Of a stretch of 64,000 nt of DNA, positions 1 through 8,500 are shown in pieces. A program made the position numbers and the translations under genes. Each line of letters opens with the position of its first letter. Position 1 is the first letter of the stretch. The stretch is from an uncultured Acetatifactor sp. (GTDB lineage: Bacteria > Bacillota > Clostridia > Lachnospirales > Lachnospiraceae): NCBI GenBank assembly GCA_910589655.1, contig CAJUTJ010000188.1, positions 48,475 through 112,474 on the forward strand, written 5' to 3'. The notes beneath the pieces are model-generated. The model ran no database searches. It was given only the letters and a program-made list of their open reading frames with translations, and was not told the origin of the DNA.

Positions 1-201
1 CGTGATAATGTCCACCAGATTTCTGGAAACCAAGCTGGAAAAGAGGGATATTCCTGTGGTAAATATCCCCAAAAATGTATAGAAAAACATGACCATCCAA
101 TATTTTCTCACATACTGGTAGATCCACTTTGTCTGCACCCACATTTCCTGAAGGCGGCCTGCCTGAATACGCTTTATAATAAACTTTATCTTTTCTTTCA
201 T
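1..201 (-). CDS. ABC exporter, N-terminal part (cut by window edge)
   Basis: I translated this reading frame by hand; 67 residues are visible before the window edge. It starts with ATG at 201 behind an AAGAGG ribosome binding site. The protein has a basic amphipathic N-terminus, then a hydrophobic segment (about residues 37-56) followed by the SRNLVDIIT motif, which is typical of the first membrane helix of ABC exporters with fused permease and ATPase domains. No ATPase domain or N-terminal peptidase domain is visible because the gene continues beyond the window. It is the last gene of the leftward operon that encodes the four shared-leader proteins, so an inferred role is exporting them. Multidrug or lipid export cannot be excluded. 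Confidence 0.6.
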   Translation of the reverse strand, partial: MKEKIKFIIKRIQAGRLQEMWVQTKWIYQYVRKYWMVMFFYTFLGIFTTGISLFSSLVSRNLVDIIT

Positions 202-354
202 CAATATACCTCTTGAAGGCTTAAAACCTTCCGGTGAACATGATATCCGGTAAAAATCCGCAGTATCGTTTTTCATCGGCAAGGCGGACGAGAGACCATG
301 CGGTCAAGTACATTGACACTTCCTGACATAACGATTGTCTTTCCTATAAGGTAA

Positions 355-384
355 AGGGCAGTGTTGAATCGCCAACACTGCCCT
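355..384 (-). terminator. 12-bp perfect hairpin between precursor 1 and ABC exporter
   Basis: AGGGCAGTGTTG at 355-366 pairs perfectly with its complement at 373-384 around a 6-nt loop. On the minus strand the downstream sequence is only weakly T-rich. It may therefore be a partial terminator or a transcript-stabilising hairpin that lowers exporter expression relative to the small proteins. Confidence 0.5.
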
Positions 385-461
385 GAAATGCCTTGTATCC
401 AGAAATACTTTCTTTCAAAAAAGATTCGCTAAAAATGCCTGCCGCATGCATTTACGTCAAA

Positions 462-905
462 TTAGTTTCCATTCGCACCGTTGCCCTGCACATTCACCTG
501 CCAATCACAATTCGTACATGTTATAGTAGCGGTTAAGCTCTTTGTCGTGGCTTCATCCCCGGTGCCAATCCATACTTTAAAGGAAGTATCATCCCCTGAC
601 TTATAGCCATTGGCATGGGATGTACGGGTAACGGTAACCACATTACCGCTGATCGAACAAGCCCAGTTATTTTCTGCAGATGCTGAGGTAACAGGCGCCG
701 AACAAGTGATTTGAACCGTATAACCTGCCGAAATATGCTCCACACTTGTAGAGTGCACATTGTGTACCTCAAAAATATGCTTTCCGTCTACATAATCCTG
801 CGTTGAAATAATTGTCGGTGCCCAGCAATTGCCTCCGCTGGCCGCATACACCCCTTCTGCAAGCTCCTCGTTTGCCAGAACTATTGGTTTCTCATAATAC
901 TTCAT
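462..905 (-). CDS. shared-leader small protein 1 (putative precursor)
   Basis: This encodes 147 residues. I chose ATG at 905 over a longer frame because AAGGGGGC lies just upstream and because this start aligns with three paralogues. Residues 1-24 are the shared segment: Y4, P7, V9, L10, N12-G18 (NEELAEG) and Y20-G24 (YAASG). The remaining about 120 residues are Ser/Thr/Asn-rich with alternating hydrophobic positions, suggesting a secreted beta-sandwich, and contain Cys residues including a C-x-x-C (CTNC). There is no classical signal peptide. I infer export by the neighbouring ABC transporter with removal of the leader. The function of the mature part is unknown. Confidence 0.75.
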   Translation of the reverse strand: MKYYEKPIVLANEELAEGVYAASGGNCWAPTIISTQDYVDGKHIFEVHNVHSTSVEHISAGYTVQITCSAPVTSASAENNWACSISGNVVTVTRTSHANGYKSGDDTSFKVWIGTGDEATTKSLTATITCTNCDWQVNVQGNGANGN

Positions 906-975
906 TTTCTGCCCCCTTTTCCACACTGCCCTTTTCCATGTCGGAGCCTGCCGGCGCAGTGTGACCACAGACTCC
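906..975 (-). promoter_or_regulatory. 5' leader conserved between genes 1 and 3
   Basis: Read on the minus strand, this segment matches the leader at 2010-2080. The shared pieces are GGAGTCTGTG, a CTGC/GCAG hairpin (arms 948-951 and 956-959), CAGGCT, GCAGTGT and the GGGGGC ribosome binding site. The loop sequences differ while the arms are kept. It may reflect recent duplication of the gene together with its leader, or a conserved RNA element. Confidence 0.45.
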
Positions 976-990
976 GTAATACAATTAATT

Positions 991-1371
991 TCACTGAACC
1001 GTAACAGAATCGCTGCTATAGGATACAGCGATTATAAGTTCAATCTTATCTCCCGCAGGAATGGTTCCCCCGCTGCCGGGTTCTATTGTAATCGTGCTTC
1101 CGCTCAGCGAAGCATTGGCCGTCCAAGTGTCATAGGTCTTCGCCTCTGTAGCCGTGCCGGATGTAACGGAAAGGACTACCGTCCAGTCCGAAGACGGTTC
1201 GCTGCCGGAATTCACTATGGCTACTTTATAGGTATTCACTTTATAATATTGGTTGCCTTCTGTCTCCAATGTCACACTTGCCGCGGAAACGACACCCGTA
1301 CCGCTGGCCGCATAAACGCCTTCTGCAAGTTCCTCGTTAGCCAGTACTACCGGCCGCACATATTTTTCCAT
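991..1371 (-). CDS. shared-leader small protein 2, CBM2-like C-terminus
   Basis: This encodes 126 residues, starting at ATG 1371 behind GAAGGGAC. That start aligns the 24-residue leader (MEKYVRP... YAASG) with the paralogues. The C-terminal about 95 residues resemble a bacterial cellulose-binding-type (CBM2-like) beta-sandwich: NSGSEPSSDWTVVLSV, then a Trp, then SGSTITIEP, then GTIPAGDKIEL. This is pattern resemblance only. No Cys is present, unlike paralogues 1, 3 and 4, so Cys-based crosslinking cannot be a shared property of the family. The gene lies 85 bp upstream of protein 1 in the same operon. Confidence 0.75.
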   Translation of the reverse strand: MEKYVRPVVLANEELAEGVYAASGTGVVSAASVTLETEGNQYYKVNTYKVAIVNSGSEPSSDWTVVLSVTSGTATEAKTYDTWTANASLSGSTITIEPGSGGTIPAGDKIELIIAVSYSSDSVTVQ

Positions 1372-1481
1372 TTTCTGTCCCTTCATTCGCTACTGTCGGT
1401 CTGACAGCCTGACACATTGTCTGTCCGGATTTTCAACTGCCACATTAGATTCGCCACACACAGACACAGCCATACCGACGG

Positions 1482-1549
1482 AAATCTTACTTACAAAGCA
1501 TAAACCCATCCTGCAAAATCTTACTTACAAAGCATAAACCCGTCCTGCA
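1482..1549. repeat. 34-bp tandem duplication in operon intergenic region
   Basis: Two adjacent 34-bp units (1482-1515 and 1516-1549) differ at one base. They begin AAATCTTACTTACAAAGC and end with TCCTGCA. The units lie in the 212-bp gap between genes 3 and 2, the longest gap among the four small genes. No hairpin is obvious in one unit. Confidence 0.9.
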
Positions 1550-1583
1550 TAATCAATCCTGTATCCGGAATCCGGTACACCCA

Positions 1584-2009
1584 CTAATGCTGGCCACAGT
1601 TGTAATTGCAGGAAAGCACCGCTCCGGTAACGGCTAACCCCTCACCGGACGTTACGATAACATCTCCCAAACCGATATTATCCTGTGGGTTATTATGATA
1701 GCTGTATCTGATACTAATGGAACTGCTTCCGTCACCGCTATCCAAATCGCCGTTGGAATCCACATAGTTTACATCCTGATTAAAAAACAATGTCAATACC
1801 TGTACACCGCTGTGATGCCCGTTGCCCGCAGCATGAACCCCGTTAACCTGAATACGGTAATCCTCTCTGCCGGTTTCCGGTGTCTGGTGAATATATGCCG
1901 AAACCGTATAACAGTCCTCATCGCCCCCGTCGGCAATACCGCTGGCTGCGTATACGCCTTCCGCCAATTCCTCATTTACAAGCACAATCGGCTTTACATA
2001 AGTTTTCAT
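1584..2009 (-). CDS. shared-leader small protein 3
   Basis: This encodes 141 residues, with ATG at 2009 behind GGGGGC. The N-terminus (MKTYVKP, VNEELAEG, YAASG) is nearly identical to the other three. The mature-like part is acidic, with many Asp, Gly and Ser residues, alternating beta-type segments and three Cys (one near residue 33, two at the C-terminus in SCNYNCGQH). It resembles protein 1 in probable fold but has little sequence identity beyond the leader. Its 5' leader shares sequence with that of gene 1. Confidence 0.75.
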   Translation of the reverse strand: MKTYVKPIVLVNEELAEGVYAASGIADGGDEDCYTVSAYIHQTPETGREDYRIQVNGVHAAGNGHHSGVQVLTLFFNQDVNYVDSNGDLDSGDGSSSISIRYSYHNNPQDNIGLGDVIVTSGEGLAVTGAVLSCNYNCGQH

Positions 2010-2080
2010 TGTCAGCCCCCATTTCTACACTGCTTTTGTATCAATCGAAGCCTGCGGATGCAGCGCAGACACAGACTCCA
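2010..2080 (-). promoter_or_regulatory. 5' leader conserved between genes 3 and 1
   Basis: This is the counterpart of 906-975. The hairpin arms CTGC (2052-2055) and GCAG (2060-2063) enclose a different loop, and GGAGTCTGTG and GCAGTGT are retained. Confidence 0.45.
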
Positions 2081-2116
2081 CATACCGTTACCAATTTCCT
2101 TATGCCTACCCCGTTG

Positions 2117-2464
2117 TCACATCGCCCAATCCGAAACAGTATCTTCAGGCTCATATCCCTTTCTCTCCCATGAAGGCATCCTGTTCCCGTTATCAACATC
2201 ATAAGAAGCCGCATTTCCGGATTCTATATAATGGCTCTGCAATCCGCACCCTTCCGCAGTATACGCGGGACACCCAAGACACCCGAACTGCTGCCTATAA
2301 CCTCTTCCCTCAGGTCCCCACTGTGAATAATCAGGTGCCTGAAAAACACCCTGCATATGCTTACTGTCACATTTAGGCCCTTCACCTGCATTTCCGCTTG
2401 CCGCATAGATCCCTTCTGCCAACTCTTCGTTTGCCAGCACAAATGGCTTTACATAATTTTCCAC
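2117..2464 (-). CDS. shared-leader small protein 4 (Cys-rich, GTG start)
   Basis: This encodes 115 residues and is first in the operon. I chose GTG at 2464 because AGAAGGAGG sits 6 nt upstream and because this start gives MENYVKP, exactly aligned with the paralogues. Upstream in-frame ATGs fall before or inside the ribosome binding site. After the leader (ending AEGIYAASG) the body is different from the others: rich in Gly, Tyr and Gln, no clear beta pattern, with four Cys, three of them in CLGCPAYTAEGC. This looks like a small exported, possibly modified peptide rather than a beta-sandwich. Function unknown. Confidence 0.75.
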   Translation of the reverse strand: MENYVKPFVLANEELAEGIYAASGNAGEGPKCDSKHMQGVFQAPDYSQWGPEGRGYRQQFGCLGCPAYTAEGCGLQSHYIESGNAASYDVDNGNRMPSWERKGYEPEDTVSDWAM

Positions 2465-2528
2465 TCTTCCCCTCCTTCTCATCATTGTATGCATTTTATA
2501 AAATAAAAATTTTGTTTTCTCTGTTTCT

Positions 2529-2557
2529 ACTATAGTATACTTATTTTAGAGTGTCAA
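2529..2557 (-). promoter_or_regulatory. near-consensus promoter of the shared-leader operon
   Basis: On the minus strand a perfect TTGACA (2552-2557) is followed after 17 bp by TATAGT (2529-2534). The predicted transcript starts near 2522, about 58 nt before the GTG of gene 4. This is one of the best promoter matches in the window and suggests high expression. Confidence 0.75.
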
Positions 2558-2595
2558 GACATAAGCCGCCTTTTCAGCCATGGAATTGTGACAGT

Positions 2596-2749
2596 GTTAC
2601 TTTTCACCCCCACACCACCGCGAGACATTTTCACGCGTTTTTTGCGTGATCAAACCAAAGCGATTAGAATAATCGCTTGGATGCCGTGCGCGAAACCGCT
2701 GTTTTGCGGTTTCTGTGCATAGGTTGCTGTGAACGAAGTGAACAGTAAC
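2596..2749. repeat. interspersed palindromic element R1, copy 1
   Basis: This 154-bp element is bounded by GTTACTTTTCAC and GTGAACAGTAAC-type inverted ends. It contains three hairpins: CACGC/GCGTG, AGCGATTA/TAATCGCT and GAAACCGC/GCGGTTTC. Related copies lie at 5322-5452, 52419-52490 (partial) and 60344-60475 (reverse orientation). It carries no coding capacity, so it resembles a MITE-like element. Confidence 0.85.
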
Positions 2750-2804
2750 TGACAGCAAGTTCAATCCGGCGGCCTGTCTAAATCGTTATGCCGACACTTG
2801 CGGT

Positions 2805-4007
2805 TCACTCCTTCCACCCCATCTGCCGGAGCAGTCTGCTGCGATTTCCCGCATTCCGCAGAATATCTCTCACCTTGCCGCGATTCAGCTTTTTATTATT
2901 CCGGAGAAATACCGCCAGCGTAACCGCCCACAAGACAGGCCACAGTACAACATGGCGCGATGTTCCGGGGTGGTTCATTTTCATTTGATAATGAAATTCT
3001 TTTACATAAGCCCAGAAACTATTCTTCGATACAATTACCATACGGTTCTTGTCCGCCTTTCCGAACTCCTCCGCCGCAAACACATCCAAAAGAAACTCTT
3101 CCGCCAGCTTCCCGTCATGCCTGTCCCCCATGGTCAGGTCTTTTCTAAGTCCCAGAAATTCTTTGCAGACCATTGTCACCGCCTCCGCAAACGTCCTTAC
3201 ATGACAACTTTCCGCCAGCTCCAGAAATTCCGGCACCGCCTTTTGCACCGTCTCCCTGTTCCAAAAAACCACCCAGTCACAGAGCAGCTTCAGTCCGAAA
3301 CCTGCCCGAAGAAAATGCTGCAGCATATGAAGAAGCAGCTGCATAGCCTGATACGGCTCACCGGCTACGGGAAGACGGACTCCCATGCATTCCTTGTATT
3401 CCCTTTTTTCAAAAAAGGAAGGAAGCAGCTCCTTCATGCGCAAATTTGTCTCGTTATTCCGAAACGGCTCCGCCAGCATGGTATGCAGTTCCACATCAAT
3501 CCCGTCTTTGGAGCTGCAAGTCAAATGGTGATTGGCATGCTGGCTCTCCTTGACCGGAAAATGTTCCCCGGCCAGAACCTTAGCCGCAGCTTCCAGCCTG
3601 TCCTCCGGCACCAGAAGATCTATATCCCCCGATTTTCTTGTCTCCGGCACGGGATACAGTTCCGCCACCCCGCAGCCCTTTAACACCAGCACGGGAATAT
3701 CTGCGCCCTCCAGAAGGTTCACAAGATACCGGGTCAGAAACAGCAGGCGATAGCTCTGTTTTACCGTAACACGGGCACTATGTTCCACATACTTTCCGTC
3801 CGCTTCCCCAAGGGGCTCTCCCCGCCACTCCTCACACAACACCCCATACAGCAAGGGGAGCACTTTATGCTGCCCCGCCATGTATATAAGTTTTTCCGTA
3901 TCCGCCTCTCGGGACAGCTCCCAAAGTCCTTGGGGTTCAGACCCTGTCAATGCCCGAGAGAGAAGCAGGCATAGAAGCCTTTGCTCTTTGTTCAGCTTCG
4001 CGCTCAT
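2805..4007 (-). CDS. nucleotidyltransferase family protein (NTP_transf_5-like)
   Basis: This encodes 400 residues with a good AAGGAGA ribosome binding site. It carries the pol-beta-type nucleotidyltransferase signature of the PF14907 family: an LKG motif at about residues 109-111 followed by RKSGDIDLLV at about 124-133, where the two Asp would bind metal. A helical all-alpha C-terminal half follows. Members of this family occur in peptide-modification and surface-glycan loci, but their substrates are mostly unknown. Its start overlaps the stop of the glycosyltransferase gene by 4 bp (ATGA), so the two are translationally coupled. It lies upstream of the shared-leader operon on the same strand, separated by a repeat and a promoter. 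Confidence 0.75.
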   Translation of the reverse strand: MSAKLNKEQRLLCLLLSRALTGSEPQGLWELSREADTEKLIYMAGQHKVLPLLYGVLCEEWRGEPLGEADGKYVEHSARVTVKQSYRLLFLTRYLVNLLEGADIPVLVLKGCGVAELYPVPETRKSGDIDLLVPEDRLEAAAKVLAGEHFPVKESQHANHHLTCSSKDGIDVELHTMLAEPFRNNETNLRMKELLPSFFEKREYKECMGVRLPVAGEPYQAMQLLLHMLQHFLRAGFGLKLLCDWVVFWNRETVQKAVPEFLELAESCHVRTFAEAVTMVCKEFLGLRKDLTMGDRHDGKLAEEFLLDVFAAEEFGKADKNRMVIVSKNSFWAYVKEFHYQMKMNHPGTSRHVVLWPVLWAVTLAVFLRNNKKLNRGKVRDILRNAGNRSRLLRQMGWKE

Positions 4008-5089
4008 GACTTCTCCTTTTTATTCCGGGAATCCGTAATCCTACCGTCCACACGCAGCTTTCGCAGTAATGCGATTCCTGCCGTAAAAAGGAAATATGCA
4101 CGGAGATGAAATACCACGGATGCCGCCCGTATCATAACCCGCCAAGAAAAAGCCGAAATTTCATTAATATATCTTCCTTTTGCCAGCGCTGCCATGGATT
4201 CTCTCACAAGAGGATCCTTCCCGTATTTTTTCATCACACGAGTGCCTTCCCGAATGCCCTTCTTTTTAAATTGAAGCTCCTGTTTTACCAGAAAAAAACT
4301 TCCGAAAAAGATATGCAGCGCGGTCCAGTCCCCATAATCTCCCTGTATCCCGCGGTCCGCCACAAATCGGTTGAAATCTGCCGCTATGGATAACCACACA
4401 GGCATCAAATTCTCCTTATAGCGGAAGGTGACGGATTCCTCGTTGACACGATACAGATAGATACTGTCCTCTATAAAAGCATACTTGGGCCGATATACGT
4501 AGCAGTCCATATTATGTGCCTTATCTTGTGTGAAAGGATATGCACGGCACCGGAGATCATGGGCATCCAAAAATTCCTTTTTATACAGCTGTCCCCAATT
4601 ATGAGCCAGATGACCATACATATAAAAGCCCTTAAACCGGAAGTCCACCGTTTCGGTGTACTCTCCTCCGTGGAGATGATGGCTGTTTGTCTGACGAACA
4701 CCGGAATCATTGAATCTGCGGTAACAACCCACAGTAATATCGGCCTGTTCCGCCTCTGCCTTTTCCACCAGCAGACGGATGGCAGCCTCACCGTCCAGAC
4801 AGTCATCCGAATCTATAAAAAAGAGATATTTTCCGCCGGCAGCATACATTCCCGTATTGCGCGACAAGCCCAGCCCTTTATTTTCCTGATGAATCACGCT
4901 TATATTTTCATAGGCCGCCGCATATCCGTCACAGAGCGCCGGACAGTTATCCGGAGATCCGTCATCTATCAGTAATATTTCCAACGCCGGATAATCCTGC
5001 CGCAGGATGCTCTTTACACAGGCATCCAAATACTTTTCCGTCTTATATACCGGCACCACCACGCTGACCACTGCTTCCCTCTGTTCCAT
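4004..5089 (-). CDS. family 2 glycosyltransferase
   Basis: This encodes about 361 residues. ATG 5089 is preferred because GGAAGG lies 9 nt upstream; an ATG at 5098 would touch that site. It has a GT-A fold with VVPVYKTEKYLDACVKSIL, DDGSPD and the metal-binding DSDD. The C-terminal region is hydrophobic near the end and could be membrane-associated, as in EpsJ or teichoic-acid type transferases. Donor and acceptor sugars cannot be predicted. It is coupled to the downstream nucleotidyltransferase gene. Confidence 0.85.
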   Translation of the reverse strand: MEQREAVVSVVVPVYKTEKYLDACVKSILRQDYPALEILLIDDGSPDNCPALCDGYAAAYENISVIHQENKGLGLSRNTGMYAAGGKYLFFIDSDDCLDGEAAIRLLVEKAEAEQADITVGCYRRFNDSGVRQTNSHHLHGGEYTETVDFRFKGFYMYGHLAHNWGQLYKKEFLDAHDLRCRAYPFTQDKAHNMDCYVYRPKYAFIEDSIYLYRVNEESVTFRYKENLMPVWLSIAADFNRFVADRGIQGDYGDWTALHIFFGSFFLVKQELQFKKKGIREGTRVMKKYGKDPLVRESMAALAKGRYINEISAFSWRVMIRAASVVFHLRAYFLFTAGIALLRKLRVDGRITDSRNKKEKS

Positions 5090-5172
5090 TTTCCTCATCC
5101 TTCCTGCCGGAGCGTGTCTGAAAATCAAGCCTTTCCGCCGGCCATTTGTATTACACTTCACTTAATATGCAG

Positions 5173-5230
5173 CAGTTCAGACAGGGCGCTGAACTGTTAC
5201 AAGAATGCATACAAAACGCGGAAAGAATGC
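5173..5230. repeat. element R2, partial copy
   Basis: This 58-bp segment matches 60678-60735 at 53 positions. It starts CAGTTCAGACAGGGC and includes GAACTGTTAC and CAAAACGCGGAAAGAATGC. An internal hairpin (AGTTCAG/CTGAACT) is kept. The right half of the element is missing. An R1 copy follows about 90 bp later, as also happens near 60.5 kb. Confidence 0.8.
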
Positions 5231-5321
5231 GGTTTGACTGCATTTTTATTAATTTTATCATCAACGGCTCCCTCTTTCAATGAAAAGTATGCCTCTATAT
5301 TTCATAAAATAAAGAAGAAGA

Positions 5322-5452
5322 TACTGTTCACTTGCTGTCGCCGCTAGGTGTTTTCACGCTGCTTCTGCGTGATAAACCCGAGACAGACATGCGCGAAATC
5401 GCTGTTTTACGATTTCTGTGCATAGGTTGCTGTGAACGAAATGAACAGTAAC
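5322..5452. repeat. element R1, copy 2
   Basis: The R1 copy starts TACTGTTCAC and ends GAACAGTAAC. The CACGC/GCGTG hairpin is kept and the middle hairpin is lost. The last hairpin reads GAAATCG/CGATTTC where copy 1 has GAAACCG/CGGTTTC. The paired C-to-T and G-to-A changes preserve pairing. Confidence 0.8.
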
Positions 5453-5483
5453 AAAAAGAAAGCCTGCATGAGGCTTTCTTTTT
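5453..5483. terminator. bidirectional Rho-independent terminator
   Basis: A 13-bp perfect stem (5453-5465 with 5471-5483; core AAAGCCT/AGGCTTT) with a 5-nt loop is flanked by A-runs and T-runs on either side. It sits 20 bp past the stop of the lyase gene and should end that transcript. Confidence 0.9.
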
Positions 5484-5502
5484 TATTTAAGATTGAGACA
5501 AT

Positions 5503-8500
5503 TTACTCCATCCTGTCCTTTTTACGTTTCGTGATAACCATAGATACCGTTCCGCAGACAGCAGCAATCAATACGGCCATCCAAATATTCGCGGCAATGT
5601 TCATAGTATCACCTGTCTTAGGAATCGTATCCTGCTTTACATCCTCTCCGCTTTCCTCCGAGTCCCCGTCATCATCAGAATCGGCATTGGTATCGGTATC
5701 ATCTCCCGGGTCGGGTGTAGGAGCAGGTGTAGGATCAGGTGTAGGATCAGGTGAAGGCTCCGGAGTAGGCGTAATGCTTTCCTTTTTCTCCCATCCAACG
5801 ATAAAGGGTGAGGCACTCGTAATGTGAATCTCCAATCCCGCATCCGTCTTTGTGATGCTGCCGTCCACACTGCTGAAGCTCTCAATGTCGCCCGCACTTG
5901 TCCGATTACATCCTATAGTGATTAAGTGGCTGATTACAAATTCGTAATCTTCCTTCGTAGTCCCGTCAGGATAAGGAATCGTAATATCCACTCCCTCTGC
6001 CGGGAAGTTTTCTTTGGTAGCGGCAACCCATTCACTATTGTTGACTTTTACCATTACATGTATCTCTAACATCTTGGTATTTTCCTTGGGAATATCGCCG
6101 AAGCCGCCTGCCTTTGCTGCCTCTTTCACAGCCTTTTCCATATATTCCTGAAGAGCCTCCGGAGTACTGCATCCGGTTTTATTCTTTACTTCTTCATTCT
6201 TTAACGCTTCCGTCAGTGACTGGTTTATGCTGTCTGCATCCGATGCTGCTTCTACCTTAACGTCATAGCTCTCTTTCGGATCCTCCTTGTCCGCGGACTG
6301 GCTGCCGTCCGTGGTATACCGGATATCTGCCTTGGGCAGCTGCATAGCAAGCACCTGATCTCTGTTATCCTCACCCAGATAGAAGCCCAGATGGGGAGGC
6401 TGGTTATAAGAGGTATTCTGGTTTGCCACCGCATTACGATAAACCGGATCCTGCATCAAACTGTAAATCATGTACTCCGTCTCGTAAGGAGTCATATAAA
6501 TACGCAGCTCATTGTTGTCCGAATCGCCTACCAAAACCTCCTCACGCCAATCTCCGAACAAGTCCGCCGTAAGGCTGGGATTATTCTTTGTACCGTTATT
6601 CGTGTGCGTTCCTTCGAATACTGCCAGAACATCCATCTCATTGTTTTCCCAGTCATATTTGTAAATGGTCTGTTCCGTACCGCCTGCGCCGGGATTCCGT
6701 CCGTCCCCGAGCTCACTGAGCAGATCGCCGTCCCAGTATAATCTCCAGTTCGTAGAGAAAGTGCCGGGCGGTGTACTGGCAATAATCTCGCCAAAGAAAT
6801 TATAAATACCGCCGGTAGGATCCCCTTCGTTATTGGGCGTATTGATCCAGTACTCGAAGCCGGGATTGGGCGTAATATTTGCCGCCACGCCACGTCCGAT
6901 ATCGCCCAGTTCATGCCACATGCCGTTGATACGGCTGCCGTTGGCCGCATTGGACAAGGTGCCGTTGAGAGTGGACTCCTTCTCCTCGGAGGGTGTGAAT
7001 ACATACAGCTGGGTCGGTTTCTCCGGATTCATGGCCGTCAAATGGATGGAATCGGAATGTCCCTGATAATCCTGACCGTCCATACCGTCCTTCGCCCAGA
7101 GCACGGAGCCGTCATGGTCGATAGCCAGCGCGCCGATTACCAGTTCGTCATAGCCGTCATTATCCATATCTCCGGTGGACACATTATGATTGCCCTTTCC
7201 GGCATAACGGTCGCCGTTAGGTACGTCAAAGTTCCATGCCAGTGTCAAATGACCGCCTATGAGCTGGTAAGCCGCTACCGTAGTCTTCGCATAATAACCT
7301 CTGTTCAGCAATACCGTGGGCACTGCCTCGCCGCTGCCGCCTGCCTTAGGCTGATATGCCATGGCAATATTGAAGCGGGATGCACGATTGCCCCAGTTAT
7401 CATTATAATCTTCAAAATTTGTCACCGTATTTACATAGTCTATGGTGTCAATCTCTTCACCGGTAGCGCCGTTGAAAATACTGATATATTCATTACTTGT
7501 CACATCCGCATGTCCGGTAGGTCTGATATTTGAGCCGGGAATAATGCTCCTGTCACCGATATAAGATACTTCGGTGCTTCCGTCCGTCATATCAAATTTT
7601 CCCTCGGCATTGGGTTTGTAGCTGACCGTACCGTCGGAAGTCTTGACAAAGAACTCGGCCTTTCCGTCTTCGTCCAAATCATAAAGCATAAATTGGTTAA
7701 AGTGCGCTCCGGAAGGCAGCTCCAGTCCCATGTTAATTCTCCACAGAGGAGTGCCGTCCAATTCATAACAATCGAAAATGGTAGGTCCCGAAGGTCCGTC
7801 CTGTTTTCCGGAGTCAAAGGCATCGGAAGGATACCATTTTACAACCACCTCATACTGTCCGTCACCGTCCACGTCCGCAACGCCTGCGTCATTGATGGAA
7901 TAGGTCTGGAAGTTACCGTCCTTGTCCATCTGGGGTTCCGGCTTCTGGAGCGGAATCGACAGATAAGTCTGAGAGAGCGCTTCCACTGCCGGTGACGTTG
8001 TAACCTTACCATCCTTAATTATCTGTACCGAGTATAAATTTCCGGGCTGCCCCGCAGGATCCAAATAATTACTTTTGGCAGTGATGGGGGAGTCGTTAAT
8101 CACCTTGCCGTTACGCAGGACGTTAAACTGTACGCCCGTTCCGTACTCTTCCACCAATACCCTCCAAGACACCAGAATACCGCTGCCGGAAGGAATCGCC
8201 GTCACGCCCCTGTCCAAATATTCCATGGAACGTGTCTTGGAATTATAACCGTTGGCGCTGGCATCACAGCTGATACGGTAAAATACGTCATATTCAAATA
8301 GCTGCGGCGTATAATTCCAGAGCTTTCTCAGGGATACCGCCAAATCTTTGTTAAATGCCTCCAAGGTAGTCTGGGATGCGCCGTAGGCGTCTCCATGATA
8401 CTCATTGGGTATGAAATGTTCGGGAATTACGGCATAATCCGTTCCCTGTGCAAGCTTTGCACCATATACATAAATTCCTTCCGTGTCTCCGTCATAAGCA

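Noticed and set aside
961..1404. Plus-strand frame opposite shared-leader protein 2
   Set aside because: It is antisense to a supported gene, with no ribosome binding site and a low-complexity composition typical of a shadow.
5432..5827. Plus-strand frame rich in Ser-Gly-Val opposite the lyase C-terminus
   Set aside because: It mirrors the Pro-rich linker of the lyase on the other strand and has no signal or family match.
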